Of a DNA stretch of 64,000 nt, positions 30,856 to 42,800 are shown in pieces; position 1 is the first letter of the stretch; the number at the start of each line of letters is the position of its first letter. The DNA comes from Euglena gracilis. Its lineage: Eukaryota; Euglenida; Euglenophyceae; Euglenales. The notes beneath the pieces were generated by a model. That model was not told where the DNA came from. It did no database searches and worked only from the letters and a program-made list of their open reading frames with translations. The translations under genes were made by a program, and so were the position numbers. The DNA lies in NCBI GenBank assembly GCA_039621445.1, contig CP154956.1, positions 48,865,456-48,929,455 of the forward strand. The letters are read 5' to 3'.

Positions 30856-33800
30856 GGAAGAGTAAAAAGAAGGGTTTTTTTGTAGAGAGAAATTCGAACC
30901 CTGACGCACCAGGGAGATGCTTCAGGCGCCAGAAGAAACTATTCGGCCACTTTGCATCTGGGTTGCTCTTTGCTCCAATTCCTCACTTCCGAGAATATGG
31001 AAATGTTTGCGAGGCAGGAGGCTAAGGGGTCCATACAGGGAGAAATCTGGGAGAAATGAGTGTGTACTGCTCTCCGAACCCTCGCATCCGGAGGATTGAT
31101 CCCTGAGGGCATGCGCTCCCAAATGCCAGTGAGGGATGGCGCATCCTGGGTAATTCACCCGTACTCGATCAGCTTTCTGCCAGGCCACTTTTTTTTGAAA
31201 TAATACCATGAAGAGAAATGGAAGGGGGGAGGATGGTTACTCTCTCTTCTAAATCGGCGTTGCTGGGGGAACTCCTTGGGAAACTCCTTGCCGACCCGAG
31301 AGTGTGTGCTTGTGGGGGAAGTGTGTTGTCAGTCGGTGAGGTGCGCGCTTGTTGTCAGTGTGTGTTGTGGTTTCGCCCCAGGCTGGCAGGTGGGGCATCG
31401 TCAGAGGTTACGACCCTGCCAACCCTTGTCCCCAACCGATCTTGTCTATGTGGCCTTCGGCAGGCGGCAAAGACCTCAAATTGTGCCTGTGGGAAAACTG
31501 GAAGGAATGGCTGAGAAGCTTTTGCTTAAGGACCCCGGGGGGGGGGGGCGTACTGGCTAGCCAATCGGCTAGACACTGGAAAAAATGGACTAGCTAGACC
31601 CCCCTCCCCCCCGGGGAGGGGGGGGTCCGGGGTCCCCCCAACTGGAAAAAAATTTTCCTCCGGCGCTGTGCGCCGAGGTGGAAATGAGGTTTTTAATAGG
31701 TTTTTGGCTGACTTTGTTCCAAAAATTCCCAAAAATGGCCAAAAACGGGCATCTTGGGCCATTTTTGGGGGTCCCAAAAAAATTCCGGCGCTTTGCGCCG
31801 GTCACTGGAAAAAAATTTCCACTAGCTAGCCCTGCTAGCAGACCCCCCGGTGGGGGGTCTGCTAGAAATCCCACTAGCCAATTTTGGACTAGCTGCACTC
31901 CAGCCCCCCCCCCCCCGGGGGGTACTGCAATCCCTTAAGCAAAAGCCTGGAAGAGACCGACACCAACTTACCCATAGGGTTGGCCCACAAGGTTAACAAA
32001 ACCCATTGGATTTCTCAGAATCCCATTCAGCCCTTGGCCCTTTAGAAGGTCTTTGTTGCCTTGTTTTGGAGGAGCATGGGGATTTCAGGGGGGGGGGGGA
32101 AATTGATATCGGAGGCCTTCGGAAAAATTGCGGAAAAATTGCGGAAAAATTGATATCGGGTATACACATTTCTGCTTGGGGGGACTTAGAAAATTTTCAA
32201 TTGTGAGGTTCAGAACACCGCAATACCCACGTCGATGCAGGCGAGCACAAATCAACACGCTTGATGTTCTTTGCACAGGTGGGACGCACCCAATCCTGTG
32301 ACCAGTGGTGCACCTGTGAGAAAAATTGGTAAACTGGGGGGAGGAACAACAAAACACAATAGCACACCTGTTGATCCATTTGAAGAATGGCTTGAACTCA
32401 TTGCATCTTCCATCTTCGGTGGTGGAGAAAAAATTCTTCAAAAAAATGGTGAAAAATTGCGGAAATTGCGGAAAAATTGCGGAAAATTGCGGAAAATTGC
32501 GGAAATTGCGGAAAATTGCGGAAATTGCGGAAAAATTGCGGATATCAATTTCCCCCCCCTGGGATTTGAACGCTTCTTCCAAGACCACCTTTCCCGTTGG
32601 GCACAGTCCCTCAACAGAGAAAAAGCAGCCTTCCTCCTGCCCGATGCGGTGTAGACGGTCACCATCGGCCCTGTGCATACACACCCTATGGGCAAAAAAA
32701 GAAGAGACTCAATTTTCTTCATTTTTCTTCAGACATATGATTCCTCCATGTCTTTGGTAGAGGCCATTATAATTCGTCCCGTGCGGGGGACAGGCTTTTT
32801 AAGACCCCCCCCCCCCCAGGCCCCACCCACCCACTCCGGCGTCGGACCTCTGGGGGGACCACCCAAAATCAGGCAGGCTGTGGGAATTCCCCAAAATCTC
32901 CGGACCTTGGGTTGAAAGAAAGCTGGGGGGATTTATGAAGCCTTCAGCAAAATTGTGGGAAAAATGGGAAATGTCTGGAAAAATCGTATATTTTGGAAAA
33001 TGCAAAGATATTGATATTGAGATCCAAAAATTTTGCAATTTATTTTGAATTTTGCATCTCTTGACCCACCCCTGGGGGGGGGGGGGTCCAGGGCCGGGCC
33101 CAGGTTTGGTTGGTTTGGAAATTTTATTGGGAAAATGCCCTTGGACGGCCGATTTTGGGGGGGGGGTTCGCAGGGGAAATTAGCATGCGCAACACAACTT
33201 TTTTGGAATATTTTCCCGCAGTTCCTGCAATTCTTTGGATTGTCTGAAAATTAAAAGAGCATTGACGTGATGCTACTTTGCCATGACAAATGTTGATTGT
33301 AAATTTCATGTAATGCTTAGGGGCCCGGGTGAACCAAAGGTTCAAAAGCACCGTTTTTGTATTTGCTGGTTCCAAAAATGCCGCCTTTTGAAAATAAAAG
33401 GGAAGATCTCAGCTTTGGATAAATTCTCACTTTGAGGTTGAAGGTTTCATTTATTTGTGAGAGCCCGTGTCGTGACTCCCCACGGATGATGCTTTTTGAG
33501 AAGATTCCAACACGACGACCTCGATGGGCAATCGACTTCGGAGGTAGAGCTCAAAACACAGGCGCAGGCCCTGTCCTCCGCCTGGTGCATGGCGGCCGGG
33601 GTCCAGGGCAGCTCCACGACAAGGGCATCCGAGGCGGCGGTGAGCGTGATGCCATAGCCTGCCGCCAGGATGTTACAGACGATGACCCGGGTGGCGGGGT
33701 CCGTCTGGAAGGCGTCCACCCGAAGCTGCCGGGCGGCACACAGCGTGTCCCCCGTGATGGTCGGGGATGGAGCACTGCGCAGTGGTGGGCAGTGGTGGTG

Positions 33801-36800
33801 CTTTCCCAAAAGTTCCCTGTGGCATCACCTGCCTCTTTGTGCTTCCTTGTGGTAATTTCTGAAACGTTTGGAATGCCGAATAATTCCTGGCGCCTTTTAA
33901 GACCATTTTAAGTTTATTTGGGCCATTTTCATCGTCAGAGCTTGCAGCTGAGGGAGGGGAGGTCAGATAAAGTCCCCCACGAGAGGAGAGTTGCAAAAAA
34001 CCATCGAAAGTCCCTTCAAAAACCCTCAAAAAATTCTCAATTTGCAATATTAAGTGGCGCTGCTCCCCCTCTCTCCAAGACGGACAAAACGTTGTGGCAC
34101 ATTGATCATTGGTGCCTGCTGCACCGGTTTCGTGCACCCCAACTGGTCCTAAAAAAGAAGGAAGACATTGGGTTGACCCCAGGGCCGATAATGGGGGGAA
34201 ATCATCCAGAAAAAGCAACAGGTAAGGCCTTTTGGCATGACCTGGCACATGGATGTACTGTCACGGAGACTACTTTCCACACTGAGTGGGTCCGCACCCA
34301 CCCCCCTGGAATGGGGTCCCAGAGCTATTCGGGAAGGCTGGGTGGGGGTAGACACCCCACACACCCCCACCCATGGGGTTTCTGGGATTCCCCTTCAGCC
34401 CAACCCTGGGGGGGGGGGGGGTTCGGGGGACCCACTTTTCGGGGTTTTGGGTCCCAAAAGCTATTAGGAGCGTTAAAAACTTAAAAAAGGTTAAAGGTCT
34501 ACCTGTTGTCTCTCCCCTCCCCAGTTGGCACCTTGGTTGCATTCTACCACGTCCATGACTATGGCATGCCTGGTCCATAAATGCAACCGGGCAGCGCCGT
34601 GGAAAGGGAATGCTCCAGACACGCAGGCAAAGCCTACACACAGGCATACAGGCATACAGGCATACAGGAAAATTTGGGATTATGGCACAGGATTAGGTTC
34701 ATCGCTGCCAAACGTATCCCTCTCTGTCCACAGATGGTATCCCTGTTCTTAGGTCCCTTTGCCTCTTTCCTTGGACTTGTGGGATTTCGTCTTTCCTTCA
34801 ATGCCTCTGCCCTTTTGCCTTGCATGTAAACACTCAAAGAATAAATCGATGGGGTTTAGTTTTGGGGTAAGCAGAACAGAACAAGAAAACCACAAAGAAA
34901 CCTGATCACCACACACACATATGCACTCCACAGCTGCAGAGCAATGGGATGGATCCGTGTCGCAAAGGTGGGGAGACTCGACCAGCCACGCGAAACCACG
35001 CGGTCCCCCACTCACCACCCCTTTGTCCCTGTGCGCGTCCGCGATCCGTGCCACCGTGTCGCGGTGCCACGCGAAGACCACCAGCTTGCGGGGGCGGTCC
35101 GGGCTCTGGCTGCGAAAGAACTCCTCGACCCACTCGACCACCGTGTCCACCTTCGCCTCCGCCGCCAGCTGCCGCAGCTCCCCCAGGCGGTGCAGGAACT
35201 CGTGGTCCTCCCACACCACCTCCCCGCTCTCCAGCGTCAGTGGATGGAGGTGTCGGGGGCCAGGGTGTCCCCCGCACACGCGGCGGCAATCCACCCGCAA
35301 AAATGATTGGTTGGCGGTCCACTTCGAGGCCCCAGGCAACGACGGAATCCACCTTTGTCATCACAAAGGCAAAAAAAAAACATTACCTCAAGGTGGGTAT
35401 GCTTTCCCTTAAACACAATTGAACCAATCATTTTTAAAGGGTTCCCATAAAGCACTTTTTGTGTATTGTGCGGTTAACCGTAAAGGAGGGGAACCTGTGG
35501 CGCTGGTGAGATGACACGATGCCCCCTCCCAAACCACAGCTCCTTTCCACACCACAGGTCCTGAAAGCAGGACGATTTGGTTCGTTTGATTTGGTATCGG
35601 AGAGCCCAAAGTTGGGGGCAGCAAACGGATTGGCATGGTGGTGCCGAACAGTGTAATCTACAGAGTGAGCAGTGAGTTGGAACCCTCTCCCCAAAACCAC
35701 TCCTGGAAATGTGACACAAACTCTTCTTGAGCACCTTCACGTCCCACCCACTTCAGTCGTTGGAACTCTGCCGCTCCTGTGACACACCTGTCCAGGACCC
35801 CCCCCGGGGGGGGGGGGGCGGGGAACCCCCCACAATCGGGCCGTTAAAGGAAATTTCAAAATTTTCGGAGCTTTGCGCCGAAAGGTTAAACAGGGCCTCC
35901 GGCAGCAGGACCCCCCCCCCCCTGGGGGGGTCTTAAACTGCTTTTCACAGTTACATACTCACATTGCTGCCCAAGCCCAAGGAGTCTTACAGGGGTTTCC
36001 TTGTTGCAAAAGAGGATCGACCCACCCACCCCCCGGGGGGGGGGGGGGGGTCAGGTGACTTAAAAAGAAGCCTGGTTGGATAGCACCTGCTGGAGGGGTG
36101 CAGTCGATTGGGGCCAGTGCCAAGGATAAGAAAATCCCCGGGGGAAAAAAAGTGGGAAAAACTGTAATTGATGCAAAAAGGCTGAAGAATACAAAATGCA
36201 TGTGTCCAAAGCAGTGTCAAAGGGGTCCCCTTTTTCGGGATGGAAACCAACCCACAAAAATTCTGGGAGGGGAAAACGGGACCAAAGTGCACGGGAACCT
36301 GTGAACGTAAAAGCAAAAAAAGCTGCAAAAATTGGGCAGACGATGCAGGTTAGGAAAATAACCTTGACCCGGGGGAGTTCTCCAAACCCAAAGGGAGGTC
36401 GACACCTCACCCGACCTCCTCAACGCCTTTTTACCCCTCCCCACCATTTCACACCCCCTCATCACGCCGTCTCAAGCTGACCTCGCCAAAAAATTTTGAG
36501 TTTTTTTCCGCCCCCCCAAAAAGCCAAAAACGGCAAAATTACAAAAAATTCGAAATTTTTGGATCTCAAAAATCACCAAAAGCACCAAAAAATACAGGGG
36601 AAAAAAACAGAAAATCAGAAAATCATGGGTGAAAGACGTCAAAAAGAGCATATTTGCATTTTTTCAAAAATCGATAATTTTATCAAATTACCCCAAAAAA
36701 TGAAAAAAAATCTGTAGGACTGTTGTCGCCACCAGCCCGGGCCGACAAAGCTGTTTTCACTCGCCGCAGACCCCTACGCACCCCCCCCCCTTATGGCACC

Positions 36801-39800
36801 CCCTTGCCAGCTTGGGGGTATTTGGAACCATAATTGCCCTGATTTTGCCAATTGCCCTAATTTTGCCAAGGTGCATTTCAAGTGGAAGTAGGTCATGGAA
36901 ATGAATCACGAGAATATTCATTCTTTAAAACATTTCATTTCATCTTTTGATTATTTCACAGCAATACTAACCGAAAGGTTATACATTTTGATTCCTCACC
37001 ATTTCAACAATGCAACGCCTGACAGGTGTGCCCATCAAATGCCCTGTATTTGGATTACAGCTGATCAGAGCCAAGGATTGTTGGAGTGAGACGTTGTCGC
37101 TGGCAATGAGAAAAAATTGAGTTGCAAATACCTGGGACGTTGTGGTTTTGAACGCCAATTCTTTTTTTTTAAAGTCTCCATGTTTTGCAGATTTTTGTTG
37201 CCCCCCTTAGTGTTCCCACAGGGGAGTACAGTGTAAGCGCACTGTTTGTAAAAGATTCTTGGAACAAAGAGAGAAAAAGTTTTTTGGTTGGTTTCAAGTG
37301 CTTTCATTCCCATCAAACTGCAAACCAACGCGAAAATGCTGGGGGGCTGCAAGTTTTAAGCCTGAGAACCAAAAGGCTTCATTTTGGTATTTTAGGTGGC
37401 CTTGGGTCTAACTTGGTTGGTTAGTCCACGGCCTATGGAAACAGTAAGGGGGGCTCGTCCCCCCCCCTCAGTGTTTCTCTGCTCCCATGGACTCAAAAGG
37501 GGGGCCAGAGGACGGGAACAGCAAGGGGGGGGCATAGCAGTGCCGAGCATTGGTTAAAAAAAAGATGGGATGACAACAAGAATAATAACTTGGTCGATCA
37601 ATCGTGGACATCATCCAATAATTCAGCGATTGAATGACCATGAAGTGCATGATGCAGGTACAAATTTTGGTTAGAGCTCGGCCACTTTGCCCTCCCCCCT
37701 CTGCCAGCTGAGTTGTTTAAGGATGCCATTTTCTGTTTTTTTTTAATCTTTGCAGGTAATTTTTGATGGCTTTTTTTTTTTCGGTTTTGTCTCTATTTGT
37801 GTGTCTGTTTTATACTAAGATTTAAACCCACGTCATATCTTTGACACAACCACCTAGGAGTACGCCTACGGGAGGGCAAACTCCAGGAGAAACTCTGGTC
37901 TGGAGTTCCGCATCGGCTTCTTGCCCTCCTCCCGCAATCTCTGGTCCTTCAGGAATTTGCGGAAGCGCTGGAGGCAATCCCAGCGGCAGAGCGTTGCTTC
38001 GGGCTTCAGTTCCCCCCCTCCAGATAGGTGGCGAGGTGGCGAAACAATGCCCTACTGGTAGTCCCGCATCAGTCGGGGGCTGGCGAAAGCATGCCTTGCA
38101 GTGTGGAGGACACCTTGTCCACAACTCGGGCCCAGTTAGTGCGGGGGTTTGGAGTGTGGATGATGCTGCGGCACAAGCTGGGTCAGAGTCCATGTCGCAA
38201 AACACCAAAAAACACGCATCATCCATATTACCCGCAAACCCAGCAGCCACGATCTTTTTGCGTGCAGTGGATCACTGCCCACATGACCAGAATTCGATGG
38301 TTAACCGACTTGGGTCCTCCCAATGGAACACCGCTGGCGGGGTTCCATTAGGAGGATCCAGGAGGGTCCGAGGAGAATTTTGAGTTATTGGGTTAGGGTA
38401 AGGAGTTAGGCCTAACTTTAAGCCTAACTTCCAGATTAGCATTAGGAGTACACATTTTTTTCACAGACCCCCTGGATTTTTCAAATGGATCCCCTCCAGG
38501 ATAGACCCCCCATGACCCGGTTAACCATTTAACCAGTTGACCATTTTTTTGGCCAGGTTAATCAACTGCTCGATGGCTGAATGGTTAACCAGTGAAGGCC
38601 GAAGGTGGAGGCAGTGTAGCAGCAACACTAGTTGTAAATACATTGGCAACGTTCATGGCCTGTGTTGTTTGTGCTGTGTCGGAAATGTATAATTCCAGCT
38701 GGCTTTCCAAATTGGAAAAACACAACTGCTGGGACAGCACATGGCATGAGCCCTTTCCATGTGATGAGAATAGCCCCTCCCCCCAATAAACGTAGTATGT
38801 CTCCGACAATACTTCATGAAATTTGAATGGAAGGCCTATTTCGCAATGTTCTTCATTTCCAAACAGGAAGAAGCCACGTGCAATCATAAGATACTCCGTC
38901 AATTGGAAAGAAACCAAATGTGTCTCCAGTATTTTCATAACATGTTGGTCAGACAGCCGGCGACTAAACAACACCCCAGGATTGTAAAAGGATCATGGTG
39001 AATGATATGCGTCACTGACCTGCCCACACTTGCATTTTTTTTGTTTGCCAGTGATGCCCATTTTGGTAGAGATCTTGGCAAATTCCTAATTTTGGGATTA
39101 AAACCTTGGAATTTAGGGTTGATGATGCCTAATTTAGCTCTAAAATCCTAATTTGAAATTTCGAGATTCCTAATTTTTGGCAGATTCTGAATTGTCCGCT
39201 TGTTAATCCTATTCTGACCACCATAAATAAAATACGCTGTGACCCTTCAACGGGAACCTCCACCCACCCATGATGCAAAATTGACTGCGGGGCGAGCCGG
39301 GTAACTGCGCGCTTGATGTGTTTGCCCCCAAACCAACTCCCTTTTTTTTCACCTTGGCCAGCTGACCATGATTAACAAATTTGGAGATGACTGTTTCTAC
39401 ATGATACAATCCATTGTGGACAGATATGAAAAGGATTAAACGGACCAGTCTTCTTACGAGGAAAAACGCCCGAGAATAAGAATGGGAACAAAGGTTTGGT
39501 TATATGCCTGCCGTCCAGTCTGCATGTTGTTCACCATCAACACCTGTGCTGCAATGGAGTCAGCAAAGGAGGCATTGGATCCTCAACAGCAAGCAGCTTG
39601 CTGCCACGCACATAAGTCACGACGCACTCCTTCTGGGGGAGCTGGGGCAGCACACCATCCTTGGTCCGCCGCAGGAAGCAGCTACTGCGCAACTTCTCGT
39701 TCAATTCCTCAAGGTTCAGGCCCTGAGAGCAGTGCTGCCCATCAGGAAGAAAGAATTTGGTGCATAAAAGAAACCAACACTGCATGCCCTTCCATGATGC

Positions 39801-42800
39801 TCATTTCAGGAGCCTTGAGGCATTTATTTTTTGCATACATACATTTTACATTCATTTTACAATACATATACCTAACACGCACGACTGTTGGACAGTTTTT
39901 ACGGCAATTTTAGTCAGTTTTGACAAAATTTTGGCCGACTTTGATAAAATTTCGGCCATCCTTGACATTGGCCAATTATGCTTTTAGTTTGGCTCAAAAG
40001 AAACAGCAATTTTGTCAATTTTTGACAAACACTGCAGTAAAAACAGACCCACAATTTCTCCCCGAATTTTGTCCCAGCCGCGATCTGAAAATGACCCGTC
40101 GGTGTGAACAGTTGCGGATTTCATAGACAGTCACACATTCATGGTTGAACGACGGATATTTGTACCCACGTTCCTTGAAAAATGTGTGCTATTTCTGGTG
40201 AAAGATGGCCAACGTTGTTGCCAACGTTGCTGTCACTTTTGGCCAAAACTGGTTTCATAATTGGCCAAAACAAAAAATTTAAAGTGCAGTTGATGTGAAG
40301 AATGGCCAAAGGTTGAACCACAGTCATCATTTTTTTTTGGTAAATATGGAGTTAATGCTGGCCAAATTAGGTGTGTGTTTGCCGTAGTATACCCCCCCCC
40401 CACTTATAAACCCCCCGGGGTTAGTAGGATCCGGTTTGGTTGGTCGGCCGAAGGGGGGGGCAGGGTTCGATATAAGGACAGGTGGGGGGGGGGTGGTCCG
40501 GACCCCCCCCCCCGCGGTCCAGGAGGGGGGGGGTGGGGGGGACACCCCCCCCACCTAAACAGGTGCGCGGTCAGGGTGGCCGAAAATTTTTGACCCCCCA
40601 AAACGACCAAAAGTGCCATTTTGGGCACTTTTTGGGCAAAAATGTGCCAAAAATGCAAAAAAATTTCGGCGCGAAGCGCCGGAGGAAAAAATTGACCCTT
40701 TTGGGGGGGGTCCCGGGAACCCCCCCGAGGGTCGGTCCGGACCCCCCTGGCAGGTGGGGGGGGGGTGGTCCGGACCCCCCCCTGCGGGCCAGGAGGGGGG
40801 GGGGGTGGGGGGGGACACCCCCCCACCTAAACCATGTACGCCCTCCTTATATCAAACCCTGGGGGGGGGGGGTTATAAGTGGTGGGGGGGGGTTATAAGT
40901 CCCGGAATTGTTGGTGAAAATCCGAACCCCAAAAATGACCCCGAAACCCTCCCAAATTGGCAATTTTTGGCAAATTTGGTCAAAGATGGCATTTTTGATG
41001 ATGGTCGATCTCAAAAAAGGGCCAAAAAACAGTTGTTGGGGGGTTTGCGGCCGAAAAAATCGTCCCCAGCGGCTTTCATTTTTCTTCCCCGAAGGGGGGG
41101 TTATAAGTCCCGGTTTGGTTGGTCGGCCCGAGGGGGGGGTTAGTAAGTGGGGGGGGGGGTAGTAAGTGGGGGGGGGGTTATAAGTGGGGGGGGGGTTATC
41201 AATCTTCAGGAGTTTCTGCAGTGTCTAATTTTGTGAAATTGAGAAGATGAAGGTAAAGGTTGTGCTTCAGACAAGTCTGCTCAGATGAGAGAGGATGATA
41301 TGGCTTGTGTGTAACCAAAACGATCAGGTGGGGCTCAAGTTTTCAGTTTCAGTGAAGGTTCCCCTTGATGCACCCGGATGCAAGTTCAACACCAAATTAA
41401 CAGATAAAATTTCCATCTGACAAAACGTCGTGCTGCAGATGAATGCCAAAACTTATGGTAATATCCTATAAAAATAATAAAAAAAATAACAAACAAAGGA
41501 GTGATACTAGGAGTGATACACACAAGAGAAAGAAGCACATTGCCTTGAACCAGCAAAAACAACCAAGAAATAGTGTGACTGCTCTCGGGATGCAGCACCA
41601 TGATAATCCATAAACGCCACCAGTTTCCCCCCAATTACGGCTCTGCGGGCTTTAGTTTGCTCCTGCTGCCACCGCCCTCTCCTCTCATTCAACATACAAA
41701 AAAAATGAAAAGACAAATCCCAAAGGTCACCTGGGGGGCTCAGGGGGACCCGGGGACCCACTTTTGAGGGGGTCCTTAAAAAAAATAGGGGAAAACCCAC
41801 CTCTGGTGGGGAACCCACTCGCCCCCCCAGGGGGGGGGGCTCGTCCAGGACCCCCCACCCCCCGGTCACGAAACTTGATAAAACCTCTGCTCCTGTTGTA
41901 TGCTCTTATTTCACCACTATTCTGAACCAATTTCCCGACGCTTCTGGTCATTTTGCTTCCTCGTTCACCAGGGGGGAGATTATCATTTCGAGCAGATCGT
42001 TTCTCAGGAATTGGGTGGGGGGTTACGATTTGGAGGGGTGTTACTTTCGGGGATGTATTTGCATGTATCGGCAAACGATTGGTCATACACTTGAACATTT
42101 GGTGGGAAATAAACACATCAGCTTGTTCTGATTTCCGGAATTCCCATCTTGATTTGTCACCGAACTTCGTCTCATTTTGAACCCTCAACAACACTTGACC
42201 TTTCCTTTGACTTCTTCAGAGCAAAAGGAGGCGCTGAAAGGCTCGTTGCGTACCGGTCTAAGAACTGCTGGCGGGAGCCGAACACCTGCTCCAGCCGGCC
42301 CAGGATCTTCAGCTGCGAGACCAGCTCCTTCGGGCGGCTCGGCATCGGCGTGCCGGAGAGCAGCAGGACGAGGTGGTCCATGACCTGGGGTTTCTTCCGG
42401 ACCACCACTCGCCGGCCCCCGTGGATTTGGGCCGCCAACTTCGCCACCGCGACCGTCACTGGGGTCATCCCCTCGTCTTGTGCAGGGACCTCACAAGGTA
42501 TTGATTGAACAAAGTGGGGTGGGCCGGTGGGACCCCTCCCCTTTCCATCTGATTGGTTCGGTTGATTGATTGATTGACTGATTGACTGATTGACTCATTG
42601 TGTGCGGGGAGGGGGTTACTCCAGCTGAGCTGCTCACTCTTAAAAAAGGAGGAGGTCGTGCATTTTGCACGTTGAACCTGTTTGCTTCATTTCCAAAATG
42701 GGGTTGCCTACAACCACCTCTTTTGGTTGGGAAAGTTCTTTTTTTGTGTGTAAGCTGTTTCGAGTTGTCAAATATGCAATTCATCGTGCCTCTCCACTTT

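Noticed and set aside
31276-31560. Plus-strand Cys-rich frame near 31.3-31.5 kb as an exon
   Set aside because: No motif and no splice context; it lies on the opposite strand within the SNF2-like gene.
38375-38435. Telomere-like TTAGGG/TTAGGC motifs
   Set aside because: Only isolated GGTTAGGGTA and an inverted TTAGGCCTAA; no tandem array.
40482-40898. Gly/Pro-rich proteins on both strands
   Set aside because: Produced by G and C homopolymers; no codon structure.
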